From Beta vulgaris subsp. vulgaris (taxonomy: Eukaryota > Streptophyta > Magnoliopsida > Caryophyllales > Amaranthaceae): a DNA stretch of 64,000 nucleotides. Location of the stretch: positions 39,777,056 to 39,841,055 of the forward strand of contig NC_079205.1 in the NCBI RefSeq assembly GCF_026745355.1. The letters run 5' to 3'. Shown piece by piece: positions 42,420-53,441 of the stretch. A program made the translations under genes and the position numbers. Every line of letters begins with the position of its first letter. The first letter of the stretch is position 1. The notes beneath the pieces were generated by a model, which ran no database searches, was not told the origin of the DNA, and saw only the letters and a program-made list of their open reading frames with translations.

Positions 42420-43430
42420 TAAACTTTGATCAGATCTATGATTGAGTGATGCAGCAGCCGGATGCATCAAGTAGACCAGGTTGCGCAAGCGTAACATCGA
42501 GAAAATCAACAAAACTTAGAAGCGCATGAAGAAATGTGTGTGACACATTGTGATGCGTATTATGCAACACATATATCTTGGATTTCTAATTTTCCGTATA
42601 AATAGACACTCCAAATATACTTCAAACACATATTCCAAACACTTTCAATTTACATTCAATCTCTATCCAAGCTTCAATATTTCTCCTCATACAGACCGTT
42701 ATTCAAGACTCAGGCGAAAAAATGTATAATTCTTGAGGGTCAATTCCAATTTATTTCTTATTATACTAACAATAATCTACTTTTTATGATGTAGATCTTT
42801 AAACCATTCATGCGCTCTCGCATATTCTTCTCTAATCTTTCCTTTTTTGTATTTCTTTTCTATATCATATTCATAAGCATGTCCATGAGTCTATTGCTTT
42901 CATCACCGCACATGTTTATTTCTGCTAAATCAAGACCTAAACAAATGTTCCCATGCTTAGTAATTAAGATAATTTGGAGGACAATTTGATTTAGGATCCT
43001 ATTAATATGATTACTTAATAAACATGTCACTAAATAAAACTTAGTCATTATGTGTTTAACAATCCAAACTAATGAATTTTTAGAAAGCATGAATATATTA
43101 TTTAGTTATTTAATTGCATAAAACTAGATACATGAATCATTTTGAGTAGAGGCTAACAATTGGTGAACTTGATTCTTGCTCATATTCATACTCTCACTTC
43201 CAAACTCAATATTTGGTTCATTGACCAATTAACAAATCATAAATGAGAAATCTACATTAGATAAGTTCCTAAGACGTCCCTATGGTTTATCAAATATCCA
43301 ATTAGGTTTATGAGTCTTCCTTTAAAGACTTGTTGGCGACTTCTTTTTCAAAACTAAAAAACCTATAAAATTAGGTAGTCAAATACGCACTCATCCCACG
43401 AATGCAATACAAATATTAAAGCGTCTTACG
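42420..43430 (+). repeat. LTR and leader remnant (pairs with 1105-1390)
   Basis: A TATA-like TATAAATAGACACTCC lies at 42597. A transcript-leader-like stretch follows, and at 43300-43345 comes GAGTCTTCCTTTAAAGACTT with TGGCGACTTCTTT, then CACTCATCCCACGAATGC. This order (promoter, LTR end, tRNA-Arg-like PBS, leader) suggests a decayed LTR of a Tat/Ogre-type element. The LTR start is not resolved and no coding remains. Confidence 0.5.
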
Positions 43431-43689
43431 TAAGGCCGGCCACACCTATAAATACAGGTGTAGCTGCACGCGTGTGTGACACCCTGTCAACTTATTTTCA
43501 AATGGTCATATCTCACTTGTTTCTCATCGGAACCAAGCTTTTGACCAAGAGTTGGAAAGCTATCGAACCAAATTTTCATCTTCAACTTGAATCTTACCAA
43601 AATATGAGTGTGATGTGAGATATGGCCTTTTAAATTTGATCCTTGTGCACAAACCCTTAAGAACAAATGGATTAACTCTTATCAGCAAA

Positions 43690-46075
43690 TGAAGTTACTT
43701 GTATGAATATATGGTTACTCTTAGCATAAAAGGGTGTACAGTTATAAAAAAATGTGGTTACTTTAATAACAAAAGGGAATACTAATCAGTTTACTTTTAT
43801 GAACGAATGATGTTACTCGTATGAAGAAAATGGGTTTACTTTTGTCAACAATTGGAGTCACTCATATGATTAAATAGGGCCACCGTGTTATTCAACAAGG
43901 TTACTCTTGTGAACTAATAAGATTACTCATATGAATAAGTGAGGTTACTTTTGTTAGCAATTGAGGTTACCATTATGATTAAATAGAGTCGTCATATGAT
44001 TAACCGAGGTTTCTCATAAATAGTGTTACTTTAGTGAATAATTGGAGTTACTCATATGATTAAATAGTTAAGTGATCAAGTTACTGTTATGAACGAATGG
44101 GGTTACTCGTATGAAATAATGGAGTTACTTGTATGAATAAATGGGGTTTACTCGTACGATTAGCGTCATCGTATGATTAAATGAGGTCATGAATGAATGA
44201 GATTAATTACTCATATCAATAAATGGGGTCACTCTTATGAATGAAAAGAGGTTACTCGTTTGAGTAAATAGGATAATTAATCAGTTTACTCTCATAAATG
44301 AACGGAGTTACTCTTTGAATAAATACGGTTAGTTTTGTGAACTTAATTTTGCGGTTATTTCGTATGATTAAATTAGGTTACTTGTATAAATAAACGAGCT
44401 TACTCATATAAACAAATAATGTTTCTAGTATTAATAAATGGGGCTACTTATAAGATTTAACGAGGCTACTTATAAGATTAAATGAGTTTACTCATATATC
44501 CTAGGCAAAATTAGCCTCGATACCCTAAATTATAGTACACTTGCACCAAACACACCCAACTAATACTTATAGCCATAACACCCCAAAGTACAAATCTAGG
44601 TGCACTCTGTACCATAAATGAGGTAGTGATCGGAATCCTCGCCGACGACGGAAGATTCTTAATTTTTTATAGTTATTATTTTCCATTCCAAGCCCCTTCT
44701 TATTTTCTTATTTATTACCCTAATTTTTTTACTTAAACAAAAAAGGCACGAAGAAGACACAAGCAGTAGCACCGCCAACAACCACCACCAACAAGGACAG
44801 TAGCGTTGTTGAACTAAGCAACCCACAAGAGAGAGAGACGGGGAGAGAGAGAGTCACGCACAAGAGAGAATGGGAAGGGTTTGGGGTATTGGGATTTTGT
44901 TTCCTATTTAATTTGGTGATTAATGAAATACATAGTCCTTAGCTCAATTGGTATAGGCTGGTAATGAGTCAAGAAGGGGAGCTAAAGGTAAACACACAAA
45001 TAGAGCAACTCTGGCTTAAGATGAAAGAGACACGAAAAAAAAGATGGAAAGAAAAATTGTGGCTTCCTTACAATTAGACATGAGGAGAGGAGACATAAAA
45101 TGAGAATTGGTAAAAAAAAAAAAGAAGAAGAAAATAAGAATGGGGAAAAATGAAAATAATATTTAAAAATATTAAGAATCTCCTATTGCCGGTGAGAATT
45201 CCGATCACCTACCTTATTTATGATACGGAGTGCACCCATGTCCGTACTTTGAGGTGTTCTGGCTATAAGTCTTAATTGGGGGTGACTGGTGCACCTATGC
45301 TATAATTTAGGATGTTGAAGCCAATTTTGCCTATATTAAATGATATTCCATGTATGACTAAGCGAGAAAATGAGAAACTAATCAATTTACTCTTATGAAT
45401 GAAAGGGGTAACTCGTTTTAATAAATTTAGTTACTTTTGTGAACAATTGGGGGTTACTCGTATAATTAAATGAGGTTACTTGTATAAATAAATGAGGTTA
45501 CTAGTATGGATTAATGAGGTTATTCATAAGATTAAACAAGGTTACTCATAAGATTAAACGAGGTTACTCATAGATTAAATGACCTTACTTGCATGACTAA
45601 ACGAGAAAATGATAAACTAATCAGTTTACTCTAACAAATGAATGGAGTTACTCATTTGAATATATGAGCTAGGTTACTTTTGTAAACAATTGGGGTTATT
45701 CGAATGATTAAATGAGCTTCCTCGTATAAATAAATGAGGTTACTATTATGAATAAATAGGGTTACTTATAAGATTGAACGAGGTTACTTATAAAATTAAA
45801 CGAGATCATACATTAAATGACATTACTTGTATGACTAAACGAGAAAATGAGAAACTAATTAATCAATTTACTGTTATGAATTAAAGGGGTTACTCGTCTG
45901 AATAAATGTGATTACTTTTGTGGATAATTGTGGTCACTCTTATGGTTAAATAAGATTATTAGTATGAAGAAATGATGTTACTCATAAGATAAAACGAGTT
46001 ACTCATAGGTTAAATAACATTACTTATATGATTAAATGAGGTTACTCGTATGATTTACATGAGGTTACCCATAAA
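43690..46075 (+). repeat. Degenerate tandem array of TTACTC-type units
   Basis: Scores of imperfect units of about 20-30 bp built on GAGGTTACTCGTATGATTAAATG. Variants include ATGGAGTTACTC, TTACTTTTGTGAACAATTGG and TTACTCTTATGAATGAA. The array runs from 43690 to about 44500 and resumes from 45350 to 46075; the gap is a TIR element. Higher-order repetition is visible: GACTAAACGAGAAAATGA followed by AAACTAATCAGTTTACTC occurs three times (about 45355, 45595 and 45833). Not coding and not CRISPR-like, because units vary and there are no unique spacers. Confidence 0.8.
44502..45340. mobile_element. TIR element inserted in the tandem array
   Basis: The left arm from AGGCAAAATTAGCCTCGATA through ACTTATAGCCATAACACCCC to GGTAGTGATCGGAATCCTCG is mirrored on the right from AAGAATCTCCTATTGCCGG and AATTCCGATCACCTACC through GAGGTGTTCTGGCTATAAGT to AAGCCAATTTTGCCTA. 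Inverted repeats of about 180 bp suit a Mutator-like element, but no clear 9-bp duplication is visible. The centre has a C/A-rich stretch with ACCACCACCAACAAGG and an A-box-like TAGCTCAATTGG at about 44950. Confidence 0.72.
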
Positions 46076-46129
46076 CTATTTTTATGGTTAGGATTTCTAT
46101 AAATCACCAAAAATAACTATAAAACCTGT

Positions 46130-46474
46130 GAAATTTTGGCAAGAACTATATCTAGATGTTATAAGCACTCAATTAAAATTTCACAAAATAATTCAATTTC
46201 AGTAAATTGCAGTTATCGTTTTACTCCAACTGATCCAGTTTCTAATGATTTCATACCAACTTCAAACTTACGCTTCAAAACCATATCAAAACAACTCGAA
46301 CAATTATCAAAATTTAACACATTAAACCAAAAAGGGAATAATACAATTTAGGCTCAAGAAACTCTGAAAAAGTCAAAAGTATGCTTGGAGACCAAAGGTT
46401 TCAAAGTTCACTTTAATTATGTGCGAAAATCAACAAAAACAACTCCAAATTATGTGAAATTATGATACAAACTA
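46130..46474 (+). repeat. Duplicated segment, copy 1
   Basis: Similar in direct orientation to 47705-48012. Shared blocks are GATGTTATAAGYACT, TTGCAGTTATYGTTTTACTC, CCAACTGRTCCAGTTTC, GGCTCAAGAAAC, CTGAAAAAGTC and AAGGTTTCAAAGTTCAC. The MULE-type element 46475-47704 sits exactly at the junction of the two copies. The 71-codon frame 46136-46351 has no known domain. Confidence 0.75.
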
Positions 46475-47704
46475 CGGTTTTTTCACCATATACCCCTGAA
46501 ATTTTTTTTTTTGCACTGTATACCCTTTCAACTTTCCAAATTCATCATATACCCCTCACTTTTGAAAAAATACATTAACTTACCCTTTTGACTAACGGAA
46601 GGCTAACGTCGTTAGTCATTTAACCCTAATCATCCCTTTAACCCTAATTAGCTATCATAAAGCTAAACCAAACCCTAACCCTAATCTAATACCATAAGTC
46701 CCTAACCCTAACCAGCCCTTACCCCAGCCCCCACTCCCCCCACCCCCTACCCTAGCAGGCAGCAGCCTCCACCCACTCCCCCACCCCTTACCCCACCACC
46801 CCCTCCCCACCCTTTACCTCACCACCCTAGAATCTAACCGCCTCCCCAAATACACCACCATTGAAACCCACCCCCGAAGCCCACCCCCGCCCACCCCTTT
46901 GCCCCACCACCGCCGAAGCCCACCCCCGCCTCTTCTACTCTCGCCATTTTTCTTTCTCACCCTCCTTCGCACCTCACCGGAGCCATTTCTCCTCTCGCGC
47001 TTTTTCTTTCTCTACCTCTCGTTGCTCCTCTCTCTCGCCGTCATTTCCTCGGCTCACCGGAGCCACTTCTCCTCTCGCCAGTCTTCGCCACTCTGTTTTT
47101 TGAAGTCTTCGCCGCTCTGTTAGTCGAAGGAGAACAGGGGTGTGGGAGGGGGGTTGCCGGTCTTTGTTTTTTGAAGTCTTCGCCGCCCTGTTTTTCGAAG
47201 GGGAACAGGGGTGTGGAAGGAGGGTCGCCGATCTCTGCTTTCTCATTGGTGTGGGGGAGGGTTCAGGGCGTGGTGGCGTTTCTCACTGGTGTAGTGGTTG
47301 CGCGGGAGCGGACAGGGGGGGTGGGGTTGCCGGGGAAAGGGGAGGGGGTGGGGTTGCCGGGGAAAGGGAAGGGGGTGGGTTTGCCGAGGTGGTGGTCGGT
47401 CAGTTGGTGGTGCTGGTTAGGGTTAGGGTGAGGGGGGTGGTGGGCTGTGGGTTAGGGATGGGGTGGTGGGCTATGGGCTAGTGGGGTGGGTTAGGTTTTG
47501 AGAGGGTTAGTGTTAGGGTTTAGGATAGTTAATTAGGATTAAGAGTAGATTAGGGCCTAATGACTAACGGAAGTCTAACACCGTTAGTCAAAAGGGTAAG
47601 TTAATGTATTTGTTGAAAAGTGATGGGTATATGATGAATTTGGAAAGCTGAAAGGGTATATGGTGCAAAAAAAAAATTTTCAGGGGTATATGGTGAAAAA
47701 ACCG
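46475..47704. mobile_element. MULE-type element, 9-bp TSD TACAAACTA
   Basis: 1230 bp, starting CGGTTTTTTCACCATATACC and ending GGTATATGGTGAAAAAACCG, an essentially perfect terminal inverted repeat. Target duplications TACAAACTA (46466-46474 and 47705-47713) are identical. The symmetry extends inward: TTGACTAACGGAAGGCTAAC on the left, GACTAACGGAAGTCTAACAC on the right, then CCCTAACCC-rich versus GGGTTAGGG-rich arms. The core (46860-47400) is GC-rich and gives Ser/Pro/His frames on + (46861-47123) and Gly-rich frames (47140-47481), without any transposase or recognised domain. It is non-autonomous; host gene capture is possible but unproven. Confidence 0.9.
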
Positions 47705-48012
47705 TACAAACTATATACAGATGTTATAAGTACTAAGTTAAAACTTGACGTGAAATTTCAATCCCAGTAGATTGCAGTTATTGTTTTACTCCAACTGGTC
47801 CAGTTTCCAGCGATTTAATAGCAATTTCAAACTTCCACTTCAAAACCGTATGAAATCAACTCAATTTTTTTTGAAAAATTAAAATGTAAAAATAAATAGG
47901 CATTAGTACAATTTAGGCTCAAGAAACACTGAAAAAGTCGAAGTATGTTGGGAAAAGGAAGGTTTCAAAGTTCACCTTAATTATGTACGAATATGGACAA
48001 CAAGTAAGGAGT
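47705..48012 (+). repeat. Duplicated segment, copy 2
   Basis: Second copy of 46130-46474, beginning within the MULE target duplication (TACAAACTATATACAGATGT) and ending around TTCAAAGTTCACCTTAATTA. The direct order, with the MULE in between, indicates a tandem duplication that predates the transposon. Confidence 0.75.
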
Positions 48013-48146
48013 GTTTCCCTTATATCTTGGGCAAAGCTGTCAAGTATCTGAATGAAGAAGAAAGAAAACCATGAGAGAGAAGAGAGAGAAGAAGAGATAA
48101 GAAAATCACAAAAAACAAAGAGGAAGAAGAGGGTGGATTTTATATA

Positions 48147-49250
48147 GGAAAAATTCACAAGAAAAACTATCAATTTTTTTTTATAAGTCTCAACTATGGA
48201 ATATTCAATACAGGTTCCAAGTTTAATATCTTGTGATTTTTATAGGACCTGACAAGTAAGCAACTTAATATAGCAGGTTAAATGTCACTTGCTATCACAT
48301 GAGTTTTAAAATGTCAGCCCCCCATTTAAATCTCCCATGAACTTGTCATTTCCTCTCCTTTCTTTCATTTCACCATGGCTGTACGAAAATTTCAGCTTGT
48401 TGCCATTAACCAATACGAAACTATGGTCATCCAATGTCGTTAACCTAAGAAAACTCCCCCCAGCTTATTGCCATTAATAATAAGACCGGAGAATGAAAAA
48501 GAGGCGGTAGATTTGGGAGAGGAGGAAAGAGGATGAGCAGCGGTAACTGCGTTGCAGCACTAGTGAGAAGCACCAGAACAACCTTAGCACCAGTGCAACA
48601 ACCAACCCTCAAAAATGCATATAACACCCTTATTCTGCTAGGAATTTCCAATCCTATGGATTCAAGTTTGCGAGGCAACGTTTGCGGCACTGCGGCGTTC
48701 AGTGGTAAGGTTCGGCGAGGGTAGAGGAGAGAGAATGGGGGTGAGGCTGGAGATTGGGGTGGGGTTGGGAGGAGAGAGTGAGAGAGATATTGTATGAGAG
48801 AATGAGGGGTGAGGTGGGAAAGGCGGCGACAAGGGTGGCTCTGCCCCTGTTTTCCGTCCAAGTGCTGATGCGGCAGTTTCTTTTGCGAAGGAGAAGGAAA
48901 GATTGTGAGGGGGGAGAATAGAGAACAAGGAGTGAAGCTAGAGGTTGGGGTGGGGTTGGGAGGAGAGAGGGAGAGAGAGATGCTGCGTGAGAGAATGAGG
49001 GGTCAGGCTGGGAAGGCGGGGCAGTGTGGCTCAACCCCTATTTCCGACCAGCTAATGCAGAGGGAGAGGGGTGAAGGAAGGAGAAGAGGTGTAACCTGCA
49101 TTTTTTAAAAAAAAAAAAAACAAAACCTTCTTAACCGGTTTAAAGTAAATCAGGACCTATAAAATCACAAACTGTTAAACATGGAACGTATAGAGAGGGA
49201 CTAATAAAGAAAATATGGAATAGTTGAGTCCTCTCATTTGAAAATTTTCC
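48147..49250. mobile_element. MULE-type element, 9-bp TSD TTTTATATA
   Basis: 1104 bp flanked by identical TTTTATATA (48138-48146 and 49251-49259). The left arm GGAAAAATTCACAAGAAAAA, then TCTCAACTATGGAATATTC and TTGTGATTTTTATAGGACCT, is mirrored by AGGACCTATAAAATCACAAA, ATATGGAATAGTTGAGTCC and GAAAATTTTCC. Inverted repeats are about 110 bp. The interior (48440-49100) carries a direct duplication of about 180-bp spacing around GGTTGGGGTGGGGTTGGGAG (48756 and 48942). A 63-codon frame (48533-48724, MSSGNCVAALVRSTRTTLAP) resembles coding-quality sequence but matches nothing I know; the 138-codon minus frame is its shadow. Pack-MULE status is a possibility only. Confidence 0.87.
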
Positions 49251-49259
49251 TTTTATATA

Positions 49260-50665
49260 TGGGTCGGCAACACCTATAAATATAGGTGTAGTTGGCCAGG
49301 TATAAGAATTTGCGCAGAAATATGCCTACATTAAGATACATATTGGGCAAATGGGTTATTCGAAACACTAGGTGGGCTCAATAACGCCAATATAAAGTAA
49401 AATAATTTCATGGCCATTAATTCAAACTCTAATAATTTGGAACCAATGTCGATTGTTTGGAACCAGGAAGCCATTATAAAACCAAAATTACCACATTTGA
49501 AGCTCTCAAAAAAAATCTGCCTTAATCATTTGTGAAATTTATTGTAAAGAATATATTATTTTAATAAAAAATCTTAAATTTTGTTCTTAATAATTATTTA
49601 ATATATAAAAAAATTGTTAAGATTTTGAATTGATTATGAAAATTTTCAAAATTCGAATTTAATACTCGTAAAATATTGAGGTGGCAAACGAACCTTTTGG
49701 GTTGTATACATGTCGGGTATCTTTGGGTTGGTCTATTTTGGTATTCATATAAGCTTATTTTTAGGTGATATCAGGTCGCGTCGAGTTTGTTTAGGTTAAG
49801 TAAATATTTGAATTTTAAAATGATTAATATTTAAATGAAAATATTTTCAGTCAATTATTATAAATAACTGATAATATTAAAGTCAATAACAAAGTATTAG
49901 AACAATATAAAATTAATAGTTGGTTCATTTCCTAGTGGAGAATCATACACTATAGTTCAGGTTGAGTTATTCGAGTCTTCGGTCAATTTCGGGGTCTCCA
50001 CGAGTCTTAGATCGGATATCCAGTGGGGTCATTTTGTTGGTATCATTAATTTGTATTGGGTTAGTAAAGTCATGTCTACATAATTTGTTTAATGCCTTTT
50101 CCATATATAATTTTACACAACAAGACATCTAGTCTTATTGTTGGATTTATGAAAAGTATTCACAATTTTTCTCAAGGATATTATGATGAATTTCAGGTCA
50201 TTGAACAAAAAAATATATATTTGAAGTATAAATTCATCATTGAAAGACCAATTTGACTACCACACTAGTCGCTAAGCAGAAATTCACTTACATTTATGCA
50301 TAGCAAAATTGGGAATGCTCCCTTTCTCATTGTTTGATTTTAATACTTTTATCTTGTCACATGTTGCCATTTGGAAGAAAAAAAACCCCACAAAAAGGCT
50401 TGATCCCCGTGTTACAATTTGTTCAGCAAAATTCTTGATGAAGTCGGCACAAAAAGGTTGCAAACACCCCTGCTATCCTAGTGCAAGATCGAGTACAGGC
50501 TTCACGAAGGTTTCGAGCAAAAAGTGCGTCATGTTTACTGGTGTACAACTTCTAAAGAATTTTGTAGAATTACGAATATATGTATTTTCAGTGTATATAC
50601 ACAGCTCATGCTTTACAATGTAATCAACTACTCTGGCCAATGATTCTTTACTAGAACTCTAGTCT
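49260..50665. other. Intergenic DNA downstream of PSY
   Basis: AT-rich. At 49268-49292 is the palindrome CACCTATAAATATAGGTG also present at 43447. The 104-codon + frame 50309-50623 has no domain and biased AT codons; I do not support it as a gene. No clear polyadenylation signal for PSY was pinned down. Confidence 0.4.
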
Positions 50666-53441
50666 CTACACCTTCGCAAGGCTAGAAGTTGATCTAGGTG
50701 GAACCACGGACCTAGCATAAGCAATCGGCAACGAAAGCAGCTTCTTTGCTTTGCCAACATAAGCCCTCTTTGTGAAGTTATTGTAATCATTCACTTCTAT
50801 TTCATCCAGTATCTGACGGTACAAAAGCAATGATGCCCACACCTGAAATATATATCAATTTGGTTGTCTTAATTAGATATACAACCTTTCTTTACTCTAT
50901 AATTTAGGGAGAAATAAAATCAACAGTATATTAAAATACTTCAGCAATTTGAGCAGTATATGTAAAATTATGATATGCTCATTCAGCTCACCGGCCATCT
51001 GCTAGCTGCACTGAGTTCTGAAACTCCATTTTCCGCTTGATCAAAGAACATCCTGGCACGCTTGATCTGTTTCTTCATGAAATTCCTCCATTTATCCGTA
51101 ACCTTTCCTGCAAATATATCTTCATCTGAAAGACCTGCCTGTGCCAATTCGTCTTGTGGCAAATAAACACGGCCTCTCCTGGCACTGAACCCAGCAATCA
51201 GAGTAAGTTGTATGAAACTTTCTTTTATTACAAAAAAATTTCAAAAAAATTAAGTCTAGAATAGGAGGATATGTAACTAAGAATGATAGCATTATTAGTT
51301 GCACTTACTCTTCTCCGACATCTCTAAGTATGTTGGTCAGCTGATTGGCAATTCCTAATGCTAATGCAGCATTGTAGACACTTTCTGTTGATGCCTTTGA
51401 TTCAGGTGCTATGCCCATAACAGGAACACTCATTAATCCAACTGTTCCAGCAACATAATAGCAGTACAGGTATAATTCGTCAAAGTTCTTGTATCTAGAC
51501 TTCTTAAGATCCAGCCTCATTCCTTCAATCATATCTTTGAATGGCTGCCAGACAAATAGTAAATTGTCAGAATAATCGATAAACAATACATACGATGAGA
51601 CTGAGAAGAAAAAAAAGTCTACTTGTTGAGGAGAAGAAATCCAAATCAACATGACACACTGAGGAGGATCTTTTACATAAGTATTAGTACAAGTAACTAA
51701 GAATTATATTATCAAAAAACATAGCTGTTTTCAAGAATGAGTATAATTGAATGGGCTTCAGTTTCGCAACCCTCTTCTCTGATCCCTCCATCCTAAATGA
51801 AACATTATGTTCCTCTATGTAACTTGGACTCAGGTATTCTTGTCGTATGCGAGTACATGTCTAAATGTTCCACTTGGCAAATATATGAAAGTTCTATGAT
51901 TTTGGCACAATGAAGTGTCAAAGTATCTATGCCTATGTAGGGGGTCAAGGATCCGATACGGGTACCTGAGCTAAAATGAAGAATCCGGCTATTATCAAAG
52001 CAATTTTTCAGAAATTACAAGTAGGCAGTTGGCAAGTGTTGTTGAAAATTTTTATACTAAGAACAATAATTACACAGAATAGGCTTGTTCTATGAATTAA
52101 TGGCAAACCTGGATATCAATTGGGAACTTAGTAACAGTGTCAGATAAGGCAGCATCAAGCATGTCAAACGGACGGCCTCTAAAGAGGTCTTCTAACCTTG
52201 CCTCCCACCTATCCAAAGCCATAGGTGTTATATGTGAAGCATTAGGTCCATCAACAAGCTCATCCTCCTACACCACACTGCACAGAAATGTAATATGTTA
52301 AGGAAATAAAACTAAAGGAACATTCATTATAAGACGAACAAAGGCACAACCCTCAACAGCAAGGAAAACAGGTTACAAAGCAATAAGGGAAAAACAATCA
52401 CATGGCTCACATTTCGTCAAAATGCCAACCTCAAGGATTTCTTCCCACAGCAAACGAATCAGAATTACGTGGCTAGATACAGTATAAACAGCATATCAAT
52501 TTTAAAATTCAAATTCTTATGGTTATGCAACTGAATCCTATGTCCTTTCAATGCAAAACAGATAAAAGAAACTTGTCTTCTTTTTATAATGACGTTAGAT
52601 GTATGATAGAGTCAAGCATCCAAGCACAATCTCTCTCTTATTTCGACTTTTGTTTTGTTACCTCGTTTCCAAGCAATTATTTTTGTTATTAAGCATCAAA
52701 AGTTCTATATCAGGTAAATTATGCTCAAGGTGTTACAAGATCAGTAGTGAAACATATAAAACAACCATTTGCTTACCATATATTGCCCATATAGCCTGTC
52801 GCTTTACAGGGGTCATAAGCTGAGTTCCTGTGACATTAACAACAATGCTACTTATAGTTAGAATCATACCCCCAAAAACAATAGTATACAGAAAAATTTA
52901 TTTTTTGCAACTGTCTCTCTTTTGACACTTTCTTTGTTCCTTATTCTAATTTTTTGTTTCCTTTTCCTCAAAAAACCTCTAAGTGATTCTATTCCTAAAA
53001 GGAGCAAAACTCACCCAAGTAAAAAGTTTTGGCATACTCAGCACAAACTTCACCACACCGGTCATAAGCCTCACCAAGCAAGCTTAGAGTCCCTGGAACA
53101 GCAATATCTGGCTTCACATCAACATCAAGATCATCTCGCGACCTCAACTCCCTATTTACCAAAGCTGCCTGCTTCAATACCACATCATACACCCTTTGCT
53201 CTGACGACAAAACTGTCATGTCTCCTGTTGGATTCGCCACCATGCTCGAAAGCACCGGAAATCCTCCTCTCTTTTGCTGTTTTGCAACATTGAATGTCCA
53301 AGAATTCCAATTCTCTTGTTTCCTAGAGATCTTCTTTGACCTTCCATTGAAAATAGAACGACCCACCAATGATTCTGTGACACCAAATCCACTATACACC
53401 TCTGTACTTGGGGATACAACCCATACTAAACTGAGAGGCAT
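50666..53441 (-). CDS. PSY: Phytoene synthase, 6 coding exons, with a 4-nt frameshifting deletion in exon 3
   Basis: Plastid enzyme that joins two geranylgeranyl diphosphates to 15-cis-phytoene, the entry step of carotenoid synthesis. Exons (minus): 53015-53441, 52777-52827, 52109-52277, 51309-51544, 50992-51184 and 50666-50842; all sites GT-AG. Exon 1 begins [20 protein letters not shown], a Ser-rich transit peptide typical of dicot PSY, and ends in YAKTFYL. Exon 2 encodes [16 protein letters not shown]. Exon 4 has [35 protein letters not shown] and [12 protein letters not shown], the second Asp-rich motif. Exon 5 has [20 protein letters not shown]. Exon 6 ends [18 protein letters not shown]. 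Exon 3 reads VWCRR and then, where TDELVD is expected, is 4 nt short. Phases require 173 nt and 169 are present, so translation shifts and stops soon after. Everything else is conserved, so this is a recent pseudogene, a null allele or an assembly error. Confidence 0.94.
52259..52266 (-). other. PSY: PSY frameshift site in the first Asp-rich motif
   Basis: The minus strand reads TGTGGTGTAGGAGGATGAG, where the PSY family needs codons for Cys-Arg-Arg-Thr-Asp-Glu. Four bases, including part of the Thr and first Asp codons of the DELVD motif, are missing. That Asp binds diphosphate via Mg2+ in this enzyme family. No alternative AG acceptor between 52277 and here restores phase 1 to the downstream frame. 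Confidence 0.85.

Noticed and set aside
44940..45010. tRNA-like stretch with TAGCTCAATTGG
   Set aside because: It matches a Pol III A box, but no T-arm/B box or cloverleaf follows, so I do not call a tRNA gene or SINE here.
43690..46075. Possible CRISPR-like array
   Set aside because: Units are degenerate, head-to-tail and without unique spacers of constant length; this is plant nuclear tandem DNA.
47140..47481. Gly/Arg-rich and Pro/Ser-rich frames in the MULE core as genes
   Set aside because: They arise from GC-rich inverted low-complexity sequence and are open in several frames on both strands, with no domain.
50309..50623. 104-codon + frame downstream of PSY
   Set aside because: No domain, AT-driven codon content, no splice or homologous context.
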